Positions 37,653 through 46,127 of a stretch of 64,000 nucleotides of DNA are shown one piece after another. Every line of letters starts with the position of its first letter. The first letter of the stretch is position 1. Position numbers and translations under genes: made by a program. Origin of the DNA: Spiribacter halobius (GTDB lineage Bacteria > Pseudomonadota > Gammaproteobacteria > Nitrococcales > Nitrococcaceae); assembly GCF_020883455.1 (NCBI RefSeq), contig NZ_CP086615.1, positions 372,001 to 436,000 on the forward strand. Direction: 5' to 3'. Under the pieces are notes generated by a model that saw only the letters and a program-made list of their open reading frames with translations, did no database searches and was not told where the DNA came from.

Positions 37653-38611
37653 GGCCGGCCGAGGGCCTGATAGATCTGGGCGAGACTCTGGCTGACACCC
37701 CCGGCGAGGGCCACGGCGCCGGCGGCGCGGACCGCCTCGCCGTGGCGCTCGGCGACGCGGCCGCCGACGCACACCGGGCAGTCCACCCCGGCCACCAGCG
37801 CGGGCAGGGCGCGCTGGAGCGTGTCCGCGTCCGGGTCGCTGCTGCCGAAGAGGACGATGGCCCGCGCTGCCGCCTTCTCCGCCGCCGGCTGCAGGGGCGC
37901 AAGCGGCATGTTGGCGCCCAGCAGCACCATGCGGTAGCCCTGGGTCAGCGCGGCCAGGGCGAACAGCAGCAGCTCCACCTCGCAGGCCTCTCCCGGCAGC
38001 CCGGCCGCCATCAGCCGTGGCCCGCGGCCCGGAATGCCGTAGTGATGATGCAGGCGCGCACCGAGCTTGTTGCGCATGTAGGCGCTGAAAAAGTGCGCCT
38101 CCGCCGGGCCCACGGCCTCGCGTGCCCAGCGCGGGCGCAGCTGCTCCAGCAGCGGCAGGACCAGCAGCCGGCTGACCAGGTCCACCGGATACAACGAGAG
38201 CGCCTCGTTGTAGGTGGCGTTGAGCGCGTCCTCGTCAAAGCGCTCGATGGCGCGGGTCATGCGCGCCCGGAAGTCGCTCCAGGGGTCCTCGCTGTGGCTG
38301 CGGGAGGCGGCCGGCTCCGGGGCGCCGGCACTGTCGATGAGGCGGCGGGCCTGGCCGATGGGGATGCCCTGCTGCAGGAGCTCGAGGATACGGTGGATGC
38401 GCTCGATGTCAGCGTCGGTGTAGAGCCGGTGGCCCTTGGGCGTGCGCTGCGGCCGGACGAGACCGTAGCGACGCTCCCAGGCCCGCAGGGTGACCGGGTT
38501 GACGCCGGTGAGGGTGGACACCGTGCGGATGGGGTAGAGGCCGTCTCCTTCAGGCATCGCGTCAGGGCTGCTGAGCGATACTCGATCGTCCTGCGCTTGG
38601 GAGTCTTGCAT
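37649..38611 (-). CDS. litR: MerR family regulator, LitR/CarH-like without the cobalamin motif
   Basis: A 320-residue repressor. The MerR helix-turn-helix is YPIRTVSTLTGVNPVTLRAWERRYGL near residue 26, with RLYTDADIERI after it. The C-terminal half has the B12-binding fold outline of CarH/LitR (a helical bundle, then a Rossmann-like domain), but the DxHxxG cobalamin motif is replaced by LLGANMPLAPLQ and the helical Trp/EH sensor residues are missing. This matches class II LitR of Pseudomonas putida, which does not bind B12. Start at 38611 is chosen over an ATG at 38692, which would lie upstream of the predicted promoter. Confidence 0.85.
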   Translation of the reverse strand: MQDSQAQDDRVSLSSPDAMPEGDGLYPIRTVSTLTGVNPVTLRAWERRYGLVRPQRTPKGHRLYTDADIERIHRILELLQQGIPIGQARRLIDSAGAPEPAASRSHSEDPWSDFRARMTRAIERFDEDALNATYNEALSLYPVDLVSRLLVLPLLEQLRPRWAREAVGPAEAHFFSAYMRNKLGARLHHHYGIPGRGPRLMAAGLPGEACEVELLLFALAALTQGYRMVLLGANMPLAPLQPAAEKAAARAIVLFGSSDPDADTLQRALPALVAGVDCPVCVGGRVAERHGEAVRAAGAVALAGGVSQSLAQIYQALGRP

Positions 38612-38650
38612 GGCGGCTCCAGCGGGGCCTCTATCTGGACGGGTGAGTAT

Positions 38651-38679
38651 AAGATAGGATCGTACAAGATTTGTATCAA
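38651..38679 (-). promoter_or_regulatory. litR promoter with palindromic operator in the spacer
   Basis: On the minus strand TTGATA (38674-38679) and TATCTT (38651-38656) are 17 bases apart. The perfect palindrome TACAA-GAT-TTGTA (38663-38675) fills the spacer. MerR-family repressors commonly bind between -35 and -10, so autorepression by LitR and control of the divergent SDR gene are likely. Confidence 0.6.
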
Positions 38680-38697
38680 TTCTGACAGGCACGCCCC

Positions 38698-39474
38698 ATG
38701 CACGACAGCGCCCGCACCGACGGCCGGATCGCCTTCATCAGCGGTGCGAGTGCCGGAATCGGCCGCGCACTGGCCGAGCGCCTGGCCCGTGATGGCTGGC
38801 AGGTGGTCATCTCCTCGCGCCGCGCCGAGGCACTGGAGGCGATCCGGGAGGCCAATCCGCAGCTCGCCCCACGGCTGCATCCGCGGGTCATGGACGTCAC
38901 CGATGCCGCCGCCTGCGCCGCCGTCTTCGCCGAGGTGGAATCGAGCCTCGGCGAGGTGGATACCCTGATCCTGAATGCCGGCGACTACGACCCGATGCGC
39001 CTGGACGACTTCGATCCGGCGCTCTTTCGCCGGCTGGCCGAGGTCAACTACCTGGGCGCGGTCAATGGCGTGGCTGCTGCCCTCGGGCCCATGCGCCGCC
39101 GGGGCCGCGGCCAGATCCTCGTGACCGCGAGCCTCTCGGCCTACCGCGGGCTGCCACGGGCGGCGCCCTACGGCGCGAGCAAGGCCGCGGTGCTGAACAT
39201 GGCCGAGGCCCTGCGCCCGGAGCTGGAGGGCACCGGGGTCGCGCTGCGGGTCATCAACCCGGGATTTGTCCGCACCCGCCTCACGGACAAGAACGACTTC
39301 CGCATGCCGCAGCTCATCACCCCGGAGCAGGCGGCGGACTACATCGCCCGCGAGCTCGACGGACGCGGCTTCGAGATCATGTTCCCCAAGCGCTTCGGCT
39401 GGACGCTGAAGCTGCTGCGGCTGCTGCCCTACCGGCTCTACTTCGCGCTCACCCGGCGCATGGTGGGCAGATGA
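38698..39474 (+). CDS. short-chain dehydrogenase/reductase
   Basis: A 258-residue classical SDR. NAD(P) motif SGASAGIG (residue 15 on), LILNAGDYDP, and the active site with Ser in TASLSAYRG and YGASK are complete. SSRR after the second strand suggests NADPH preference. The C-terminal ~25 residues (LKLLRLLPYRLYFALTRRM) are basic and hydrophobic, suggesting membrane association. Substrate unknown. It overlaps the NTF2-like gene by 4 bases and belongs to the light-gene cluster by context. Confidence 0.9.
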   Translation: MHDSARTDGRIAFISGASAGIGRALAERLARDGWQVVISSRRAEALEAIREANPQLAPRLHPRVMDVTDAAACAAVFAEVESSLGEVDTLILNAGDYDPMRLDDFDPALFRRLAEVNYLGAVNGVAAALGPMRRRGRGQILVTASLSAYRGLPRAAPYGASKAAVLNMAEALRPELEGTGVALRVINPGFVRTRLTDKNDFRMPQLITPEQAADYIARELDGRGFEIMFPKRFGWTLKLLRLLPYRLYFALTRRMVGR

Positions 39475-39920
39475 CGCCGCTCGAGGCGTATTGCGAGTTC
39501 TTCGCCGGGCTGCAGCGGGCGGACCTCGAACGCCTCGATGCCGTGTTTACCGAGGACGCCCGCTTCCGCGACCCGTTCAACGATGTCCGCGGCCGGAACG
39601 CGGTGCGCGCCGTGTTCGAGCACATGTTCGCGGTCTGTGCGGAGGCGCGCTTCGAGGTCCTGGAGGCGGTGCCCGATGGGCGCAGCGGCTACATCCGCTG
39701 GCGCTTCCACTTCCGCCTGGCCCGGGACCGGGCACCGCGCCGGCCGGTGGAAGGGGTCTCGCGCGTGGCTTTCGCCGACGACGGGCGGGTGCAGGAGCAT
39801 ATCGACTACTGGGATGCGGCCGGCGAGCTCTACACCCAATTCCCCGTGCTGGGCGGGCTCATGCGCTGGCTGCGCCGGCGGCTGGCAGCGCCGCAGACCT
39901 CTCTGCCGGTTCGGTACTGA
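39471..39920 (+). CDS. NTF2-like/SnoaL-like protein
   Basis: A 149-residue cone-shaped-fold protein: YCEFFAGLQRADLERLDAVFTEDARFRDPFNDVRG opens the NTF2-like domain and RVQEHIDYWDAAGELY closes it. Such proteins bind small hydrophobic ligands or act as isomerases; function here is unknown. Nearly always found beside the SDR in light-induced clusters of pseudomonads, which is the main clue. Confidence 0.82.
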   Translation: MTPLEAYCEFFAGLQRADLERLDAVFTEDARFRDPFNDVRGRNAVRAVFEHMFAVCAEARFEVLEAVPDGRSGYIRWRFHFRLARDRAPRRPVEGVSRVAFADDGRVQEHIDYWDAAGELYTQFPVLGGLMRWLRRRLAAPQTSLPVRY

Positions 39921-39940
39921 TTTCCGGACTTCGGACTAAC

Positions 39941-39970
39941 CGCAAAGACGCGAAGGGCGCGAAGTCGCGG
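39941..39970. repeat. short CGCAAAGA/CGCGAAGG array
   Basis: Three units of about 8-9 bases (CGCAAAGA, CGCGAAGGG, CGCGAAGTCG) lie in the 155-bp gap between the convergent NTF2-like gene and the transporter. It has the same style as the heptad arrays but no evident partner arm. The transporter's stop sits in a short CATCC-TGAGC-GGATG inverted repeat (about 40073-40087). Confidence 0.4.
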
Positions 39971-40075
39971 AGAGTGGATCCTGATTGCTTCGCTGCCACC
40001 CCGCCTCGAACCGGGCACCGCCGTCGAATCGCCAACGGCGCCGCGGAGTCATCGCAGGTCGCCTGCGTCATCCGC

Positions 40076-41413
40076 TCAGGATGGCGTTTCTGCCGCCTCC
40101 AGACCGTGCACCCGCTCGCGGGTACTGGCGTGGGCGGCGCGGTCGTGGGGGAAGTTCCACACCAGCGCCGTCGCCGCCAGCTTGAACAGGATCGGCAGGC
40201 CGCCGTAGAAGAGCGCGAGCGCCAGCGTCCCCTCGCCGTTGGCCGGCTGGGTGGCGTCGAAGCCGAACCACTCCAGGGCCGGGAAGGCCACGCCGACGGC
40301 GAGTGCCAGGGCGAGCTTGGTGGCGACGTTCCAGATGCCGAAGTACAGGCCGGTGCGCCGGCCGCCGCCGCGGGCGGTGTCGACGTCCACCAGATCCGCC
40401 TGAATCGCCGCCGGCAGTGCCATGTCCACGGCAACGCTGACCCCGGACAGCACGCAGATGGCCAGGAACAGCCAGGTGTCTCCCGCACCGAGGAACGGCA
40501 CCCAGGCGAAGACCAGGCAGTTCCAGAGCATGGACACGGCCCAGGCCCGGTGCTTGCCCACGCGGCGCGAGAACCACAGCCACGCCGGCAGCGCCGCGAC
40601 GCCGGCGATGAAGTAGGCGAGCAGTAGCACCCCGGTCCAGTCCCGGGCGGCCAGCACATGGGCGACGAACAGGGTGAACAGCGCCGCCGGCAGGCCGTTG
40701 GCCATGCCGTTCATGACGTAGGCCGACACCAGGCGCAGGAACGGCCGGTTGTCCCGAAGCAGCGCCCAGCCGGCGTGCCAGCCCACCGGATGGCTCGTGA
40801 ACCGGTGCTCCGGCACCCGGGACAGCGTCAGCACCACGGCAAGCGGAAGGCAGATCGCCAGCACCCAGGCAAGCCCCGCCAGGGTCGCGGCGTCGGCCCG
40901 CCCGGCGCCGATCAGCGCCGGCCAGGCCACCGCCAGCAGGGTGCCGGCGATCATGAAGCCCTCCCGGCTCGCGGTGAGGCTGGCGCGCTCGTCGTAGTCC
41001 TCGGAGAGCTCGGCGCCCCAGGCGGTGTACGGCAGGGACATCAGCGTCCAGCCCAGGTAGGCGGCGAGGCCCCAGCCGAGCAGGTAGACCAGGGTCACGT
41101 CCTCGGGTGGGCGGAACAGCGCCCAGGCGCTGACCAGCAGCAGCGGCGTGCCCGCGGCGATCAGTGGGCGACGGCGGCCCCAGCGGGTCTGCAGGCGGTC
41201 GCCAAGGCTGCCGATCAGCGGGTCGGTGACCACATCCCACAGCCGGGCCACCAGCAGCGCCACGCCCACGGCGCCGAGACCCAGGGTCTCGCTGTAGAAG
41301 CCTGGCAGGAAGACGTACATGGGAATGCCCATCACCGCCAGCGGCAGGGCGGGCAGGCCGTACAGCAGTACGGTGCTGCGGGCCAGCGTCCCGTTTCGCA
41401 ATTTCCTGCTCAC
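40076..41413 (-). CDS. MFS transporter of the glycoside-pentoside-hexuronide (GPH) type
   Basis: A 445-residue inner-membrane protein with about 12 helices. The RLWDVVTDPLIGSLGDRLQTRWGRRRPLI motif between helices 2 and 3 is characteristic of the GPH:cation symporter family. Its substrate is unknown. A GPH-type symporter also accompanies the singlet-oxygen gene set of Rhodobacter sphaeroides, so it probably belongs functionally with its neighbours. It lies 58 bases downstream of the methyltransferase gene. Confidence 0.88.
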   Translation of the reverse strand: MSRKLRNGTLARSTVLLYGLPALPLAVMGIPMYVFLPGFYSETLGLGAVGVALLVARLWDVVTDPLIGSLGDRLQTRWGRRRPLIAAGTPLLLVSAWALFRPPEDVTLVYLLGWGLAAYLGWTLMSLPYTAWGAELSEDYDERASLTASREGFMIAGTLLAVAWPALIGAGRADAATLAGLAWVLAICLPLAVVLTLSRVPEHRFTSHPVGWHAGWALLRDNRPFLRLVSAYVMNGMANGLPAALFTLFVAHVLAARDWTGVLLLAYFIAGVAALPAWLWFSRRVGKHRAWAVSMLWNCLVFAWVPFLGAGDTWLFLAICVLSGVSVAVDMALPAAIQADLVDVDTARGGGRRTGLYFGIWNVATKLALALAVGVAFPALEWFGFDATQPANGEGTLALALFYGGLPILFKLAATALVWNFPHDRAAHASTRERVHGLEAAETPS

Positions 41414-41471
41414 GCCGAGGCCCGCAGCGACACGCGGAGCAGGCAGGCACTTGCGAACCGGGGCACCAGGC

Positions 41472-42686
41472 TCACGGGCGTCGCAGCAGGATGCGGCTGA
41501 CGTCTATGGTGCCGGTGCGGAAGCCGGCGTAGCAGTAGGCGAGGTAGTAGCGCCAGAGGTTGACGAAGCGCTCGTCGAAGCCGAGGCGGTAGACCTCCGG
41601 CAGCACCCGCGTGAAGTTGGCGTCCCACAGCAGCAGGGTCTTCGCGTAATGCTGGCCGAGGCCCGTGAACTCGGTGACCTCGAAGCCGGCCTGGTGGCAC
41701 TCGGCGCGCAGCCGATCCGGGCTCGGCAGCATGCCGCCGGGGAAGATGTAGCGCTGGATGAAATCGGGGCTGCGCCGGTACTCCTCGAAGCGGTCGGCGG
41801 CGATGGTGATGCCATGCAGTCCGATGCGACCGCCCGGGCGCACCCGCTCATGGAGCATCCGGAAATAGGCCGGCCAGTACTCCTCGCCCACGGCCTCCAG
41901 CATCTCGATGGAGGCGGCGTGGTCGAAGCGCCCGCTGACGTCGCGGTAGTCCTGCAGGCGCAGCTCGATGCGGTCCGCGAGACCCTGCTCGGCAACGGCC
42001 CGGCGGGCCCAGGAGAGCTGCTCGCTGGAGAGCGTCAGGCCGGTTACCCGGGCGCCGCGGCGTGCGGCCTCGATGGCAAAGCCGCCCCAGCCGCAGCCGA
42101 TCTCGAGGATATGCTCGCCCGGCTGAACCGCCATGGCGTCCAGCAGGGCGCGGTACTTGTGGCGCTGCGCCTCCGCCAGGGGCTGGTCCGGCGTCTCGAA
42201 CACCGCGGCGGAGTAGGTCATGGTCTCGTCGAGCCAGAGGCGGTAGAAGTCGTTGCCGAGGTCGTAGTGGGCGCTGATGTTGCGGCGGCTGCCCCGCGGG
42301 GTGTTGCGCCGCACCCAGTGGCGCGCGGCGAGCCACGCCCGATGGGTGCGGGAGGGCTCCATGCGGCGCTGGAAGGCATCCTCGTTGCGCAGCATCAGCT
42401 CCAGCAGATGCGCCGTGTCGGGGCTGCTCCAGTCGCCGGCCATGTAGCTCTCGGCAAACCCCACCGAGCCGCGGGCGAGCACCCGGGCGACCAGCCGCAG
42501 CGGCCTGTGCAGCCGCAGCTCGCCGTGCGGGCCGGGCTCCGGGCCCTGGATCAGGAACGGCTCGCCGTCGGCGAGCTGGCCGGTCATGCGCCCGCGGCGC
42601 AGGCGCGCGAGCCAGGCAAGCAGGATGCGCGCGCCCAACGGCAGCGGCGAAGGGAGGTCGACGACAGCGTCCCGAGTGGGATTCAT
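41472..42686 (-). CDS. cyclopropane-fatty-acyl-phospholipid synthase family methyltransferase (UfaM-like)
   Basis: A 404-residue SAM-dependent lipid methyltransferase. ISAHYDLGNDFYRLWLDETMTYS, the SAM loop ILEIGCGWGGFAIEAA and MLEAVGEEYWPAYF are intact, and GQHYAKTLLLWDANF is the C-terminal signature. In related light-induced clusters the homologue (UfaM) methylates an unsaturated acyl chain on the route to furan fatty acids, which quench singlet oxygen; a cyclopropane product is the alternative. The ATG overlaps DUF1365 by 4 bases. Confidence 0.88.
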   Translation of the reverse strand: MNPTRDAVVDLPSPLPLGARILLAWLARLRRGRMTGQLADGEPFLIQGPEPGPHGELRLHRPLRLVARVLARGSVGFAESYMAGDWSSPDTAHLLELMLRNEDAFQRRMEPSRTHRAWLAARHWVRRNTPRGSRRNISAHYDLGNDFYRLWLDETMTYSAAVFETPDQPLAEAQRHKYRALLDAMAVQPGEHILEIGCGWGGFAIEAARRGARVTGLTLSSEQLSWARRAVAEQGLADRIELRLQDYRDVSGRFDHAASIEMLEAVGEEYWPAYFRMLHERVRPGGRIGLHGITIAADRFEEYRRSPDFIQRYIFPGGMLPSPDRLRAECHQAGFEVTEFTGLGQHYAKTLLLWDANFTRVLPEVYRLGFDERFVNLWRYYLAYCYAGFRTGTIDVSRILLRRP

Positions 42687-43468
42687 CGGCTGATCTCCGT
42701 GGCCGGCGGTGCGGGCTTGCGGTGAAAACGCCCGCCCCGCAACCAGATTTTCAGCGCCTGCCAGTGAATGGCGGCGATTACCTTGAGGGTCATGAGCGGC
42801 ACGGCCAGTGCCGCCCACAGCAGGCCGGCGTCCCCCGCCGGCCGCTCGCTCCCGAACTGGACCGCGATCAGGGCGGGGTGTTCCGGGTCGGCATCGTCGT
42901 GCCAGTTGACGGTGGCCGAGTAGCGCTCGCCGGGGGCGCTGAAGCGGAAGCGGTAATGGCCCTCGCGGGGCAGGAAGGGCGAGACATGGAACCGCTTCGG
43001 CGCCTGGTCGCGCAGGTGCTCGGGCAGCGGCGCGCCGCCGTCGTGCAGCAGGTAGCCATGCCACTCGCCGAAGGTGTTGCGCACCTCGCAGAGCACCGCG
43101 CGCAGGCGCCCGTCGGCATGCCGGCAGAACCACACCGAGAGCGGGTTGAACACGTAGCCCAGCACCCGCGGGTAACAGAGCAGCTCGACCCGGCCGCCGG
43201 CGAGGTCGACGCCGGCCTCGGCCAGCTGCGCGTCGATCCACGGGCGCAGCGGGGAGCCGTCCTTCGGCCCGTGGTCGCGGTCGTGGAGCGCGAGCAGGTT
43301 GAAGCGGTTGTGGCTGAACAGCCGTCTCGTCGCCGCAGCCTCGTCGAGCCGGTCGATGTCGGCGAGCAGGCTGAACACGCGGTAGCGGAAGCGGTAGCAG
43401 GGCGGCCGGCGCCGCTCGTGGATGAGCGTGCCGCGATAGAGCCGCAGGGCGGCGCCGGGCGCGCTCAT
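42683..43468 (-). CDS. DUF1365 family protein
   Basis: A 261-residue protein of unknown biochemistry. LYRGTLIHERRRPPCYRFRYRVFSLLADIDRL is the standard DUF1365 start; LLCYPRVLGYVFNPLSVWFC and EVRNTFGEWHGYLL follow. A hydrophobic helix lies near residues 220-240. DUF1365 is almost always encoded between a flavin oxidoreductase and a cyclopropane-synthase-like methyltransferase, as here, and overlaps both by 4 bases, so it probably acts on the same lipid. Confidence 0.92.
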   Translation of the reverse strand: MSAPGAALRLYRGTLIHERRRPPCYRFRYRVFSLLADIDRLDEAAATRRLFSHNRFNLLALHDRDHGPKDGSPLRPWIDAQLAEAGVDLAGGRVELLCYPRVLGYVFNPLSVWFCRHADGRLRAVLCEVRNTFGEWHGYLLHDGGAPLPEHLRDQAPKRFHVSPFLPREGHYRFRFSAPGERYSATVNWHDDADPEHPALIAVQFGSERPAGDAGLLWAALAVPLMTLKVIAAIHWQALKIWLRGGRFHRKPAPPATEISR

Positions 43469-44802
43469 GATACCGCCGGGGCCCCGACCGTCGGCGTGGC
43501 GGCCGCTGCCGGGGCCGGCGCCGCGACGCCGTGCCAGGGTGCCGGCGCGCCGAGCTGCTCGGCGACCTGCACGGCACTGGCGAAGGCGTCCTCGTGGAAG
43601 CCGTAGCCGTGATAGCTGCCGCAATACCAGATGCGGTCCCGGCCCTGGATCACCGGCAGCAGGCGCTGGGCGCGCATGGCCTCGCGGTCGAACACAGGGT
43701 GCGCGTATCCCTCGCGACGGATCACCGTATCCGCCGCAGGCGGATCGAGCGGGTTCAGGGTCACCAGGACGTCGGTCGCCGTCGGCAGGTTCTGCAGCCG
43801 GTTCATCCAGTAGGTCACGGACACGGGGCGAGTGCCGTCCGCGGCCTGCCGGGTGAGGTGATTCCAGGACGACCACACTGACCGCCGCCGCGGCATCAGC
43901 CGCCGGTCGGTGTGCAGCCAGGCGTCGTTATGCTGATAGCCGAAGGCGCCGAGCACGGTGCGCTCCCAGAATGAGGGCTGCTCCAGCATCGCCAGCGCCT
44001 CGTCCGCATGGGCGCCGATCACCACCTCGTCGAACCGCCCGAGCTCGCCCGCGTCGCCGTACAGCCGCACCCCGTCGCCCCCGTCCGCGCGCACCACCTG
44101 GCGAACCGGCGTGCCCGTCACCACAGTCTGGATGCCGGCCTGCAGCCTTGTCAGGTACTCGCGCCCGCCGCCGCTGACGGTGCGCCACTGGGGCCGGTCG
44201 CGCAACCGGATCAGGCCATGATTGTGGAAGAAGCGCAGGAACGACTGCGCCGGAAAGCGCAGCATGACGTCCTGCGGGCAGGACCAGATGGCGGCGCTCA
44301 TGGGCAGCAGATAGTACCGCCGGAAGGCGGCGCCGAGGCCGAGCTCGTCCAGCAGCTCGCCCAGGGCGAGATCCTCCGGCAGCCCCACGGTGAGCCGGCG
44401 CCCGGCCTCGCCGTTGAAGCGCAGGATGTCCCGCACCATGCGCCAGAAGCGCGGCCGCAGCAGGTTGCGGCGCTGCGCGAACAGCCCCGCAAGCCCGCTG
44501 CCTGAGTATTCCAGGTCAAGATCCGTCGCCGCGAACGCGAACGACATGTCCGACTCCTGGGTGGCCACGCCGAGGTGGCTGAACAGCGCCGTGAGCTGCG
44601 GATAGTTGGGCTCGTTGTAGACGATGAAGCCGGTGTCCACCGGCACCTCGCCCTCCGGAAGGTGGCAGATCACGGTATTCGTGTGCCCACCGAGCCGGCC
44701 CCGGCCTTCGAACAGAGTCACGTCGTGCTGGCGTGCCAGCAGCCAGGCGGCGCCGGTGCCGGCCACGCCTCCCCCAACGACGGCAATGCGTCGACGCTGC
44801 AT
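43465..44802 (-). CDS. FAD-dependent oxidoreductase (amine-oxidase fold) of the lipid-modification cluster
   Basis: A 445-residue flavoprotein. RRRIAVVGGGVAGTGAAWLLARQHDVTLFEG is the FAD Rossmann motif and GGHTNTVICHLPEG the second FAD contact; DTGFIVYNEPNYPQLTALF is typical of this subfamily. The C-terminal WYCGSYHGYGFHEDAFASAVQVAEQL closes the flavin site. In the furan-fatty-acid pathway a homologue may introduce the extra double bond. The ATG at 44802 (AGGGGATT upstream) is chosen over an ATG at 44850 that sits in the promoter. Confidence 0.88.
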   Translation of the reverse strand: MQRRRIAVVGGGVAGTGAAWLLARQHDVTLFEGRGRLGGHTNTVICHLPEGEVPVDTGFIVYNEPNYPQLTALFSHLGVATQESDMSFAFAATDLDLEYSGSGLAGLFAQRRNLLRPRFWRMVRDILRFNGEAGRRLTVGLPEDLALGELLDELGLGAAFRRYYLLPMSAAIWSCPQDVMLRFPAQSFLRFFHNHGLIRLRDRPQWRTVSGGGREYLTRLQAGIQTVVTGTPVRQVVRADGGDGVRLYGDAGELGRFDEVVIGAHADEALAMLEQPSFWERTVLGAFGYQHNDAWLHTDRRLMPRRRSVWSSWNHLTRQAADGTRPVSVTYWMNRLQNLPTATDVLVTLNPLDPPAADTVIRREGYAHPVFDREAMRAQRLLPVIQGRDRIWYCGSYHGYGFHEDAFASAVQVAEQLGAPAPWHGVAAPAPAAAATPTVGAPAVS

Positions 44803-44831
44803 GCGGAATCCCCTGGTGCAATAGCTATACG

Positions 44832-44860
44832 ATAATTGTACAGCCGTCATTGCTCGTCAA
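44832..44860 (-). promoter_or_regulatory. promoter of the flavin oxidoreductase operon with TGTAC site
   Basis: Minus-strand TTGACG (44855-44860) and AATTAT (44832-44837) are 17 bases apart. TGTACAATTATCGTATAG overlaps the -10; its TGTAC...GTAT half-sites resemble the TACAA/TTGTA palindrome in the litR promoter, so LitR may control both. The likeness is by eye only. Confidence 0.5.
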
Positions 44861-44944
44861 GCGGCGGCGTTGCCGCGGACGATTGGTCCGGGCACGGGCC
44901 CGGCGTATCCTGTGCCGCAGGCCCCGCAATGGACAGATACCGCC

Positions 44945-45460
44945 GTGAGCCACTCGGACCGCGAATTCGTTCCGCTCAGTCTTGCCATCCTCACCATCTC
45001 GGACACCCGCACCGCGGCCGATGACCGTTCCGGCGACACTCTGGCCGAAGCGGCCGCCGAGGCCGGTCATCGGGTCGCCGAGCGACGGATCGTACGCGAT
45101 GACCGCTATGCCATAAGGGCTGCGATCTCGGAGTGGGTTCTGGATGCACGGACGCACGCCATCATCACCACCGGCGGGACCGGGTTCACCGATCGCGACG
45201 TCACCCCGGAGGCGGTGCGGCCGCTGTTCGACCGCGAGATTCCCGGCTTCGGCGAGCTCTTCCGTCAGCTCTCCCACGGCGAGATCGGTACCTCCATGCT
45301 CCAGTCCAGGGTGCTCGCCGGGATCGCCAATCACACGCTGATTGCCTGCCTGCCCGGCTCCCCCGGGGCCTGCCGCAGCGGCTGGCGCGGCATTCTCGCC
45401 GACCAGCTGGACGTGCGCCATCGGCCCTGCAATCTCGCCGAGCTGGTGCTGCTGGTCTGA
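44945..45460 (+). CDS. moaB: molybdenum cofactor biosynthesis protein MoaB/Mog family
   Basis: A 171-residue MogA/MoaB-fold protein that adenylylates molybdopterin or is its paralogue. [20 protein letters not shown] opens the domain, [17 protein letters not shown] is the MPT-binding strip and [13 protein letters not shown] the third motif. The GTG at 44945 gives the normal MoaB length; a 25-residue longer ATG form has no family support. moaD and moeA are 11 kb away in this window. Confidence 0.93.
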   Translation: MSHSDREFVPLSLAILTISDTRTAADDRSGDTLAEAAAEAGHRVAERRIVRDDRYAIRAAISEWVLDARTHAIITTGGTGFTDRDVTPEAVRPLFDREIPGFGELFRQLSHGEIGTSMLQSRVLAGIANHTLIACLPGSPGACRSGWRGILADQLDVRHRPCNLAELVLLV

Positions 45461-45463
45461 GCC

Positions 45464-46063
45464 ATGGTGGTCTCCCGGCGCCGGCCGCGCGGGGAGACGC
45501 GGCGGGAGATCCTGGCGCTGGCGGCGCGACTGCTGCAGACCCGGGGCTACCACGGCTTCAGTTTCCACCACCTCGCGGAGGGGCTGGGGGTGCGCACGCC
45601 CGCCGTGCACTACCACTTTCCCACCAAGGCGGATCTTGCCGCCGCCGTCCTGCGCCGCTTCCGCGACGATTTCGCCTGGTGGCGCGAGCAGCCGACGCTG
45701 CGCGCACTGCCCGCCCACGCCCAGATGGAGGCCTTCCTGGACCTGGAGGCGCGCTACGTCGCCGAGGGCAAGGTCTGCCCGCTGGGCATGGCCGGGGTGG
45801 AGTTCGCCTCGCTGCCGCCCGCGGCCTGCCGCGAGGCGCAGGCGCTGATGCACGAGCTGCGGGACTGGCTCGCGGCGCGGCTCGCCGCCGCCCGGGAGCA
45901 GGGCCAGTGCACCTTCGCCGGCAGCGCCGAGGACACGGCCCTGGCGGTGATGGCGGCGGCCCAGGGCGGCCTGCAACTGGCGCGCCTGAACGGCGCTGAT
46001 GACTTCGCCGCAGTGCGCCGCGCGCTGCGTACTGCCCTGGGCGGCGATCCGTCGGCCCCCTGA
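45464..46063 (+). CDS. TetR/AcrR family transcriptional regulator
   Basis: A 199-residue repressor. The N-terminal helix-turn-helix is GFSFHHLAEGLGVRTPAVHYHFPTKADLAAAVL (about residues 28-60), and the C-terminal ligand domain is alanine-rich and helical. It begins 3 bases after moaB, probably co-transcribed. Target genes are unknown; no efflux gene is adjacent. Whether it reaches the light cluster 600 bp away is speculative. Confidence 0.9.
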   Translation: MVVSRRRPRGETRREILALAARLLQTRGYHGFSFHHLAEGLGVRTPAVHYHFPTKADLAAAVLRRFRDDFAWWREQPTLRALPAHAQMEAFLDLEARYVAEGKVCPLGMAGVEFASLPPAACREAQALMHELRDWLAARLAAAREQGQCTFAGSAEDTALAVMAAAQGGLQLARLNGADDFAAVRRALRTALGGDPSAP

Positions 46064-46068
46064 GAACT

Positions 46069-46097
46069 GACCGTACAGCCACGAAAATTAGTATAGT
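46069..46097 (+). promoter_or_regulatory. candidate promoter for rpe
   Basis: TATAGT (46092-46097) is a good -10 in an AT-rich stretch that stands out from its surroundings. The best -35 candidate is TGACCG/CTGACC with 18-19 bases of spacing, which is only fair. Confidence 0.4.
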
Positions 46098-46127
46098 TCG
46101 CGACCCAACCCGCGCCCGGATGCAAGC

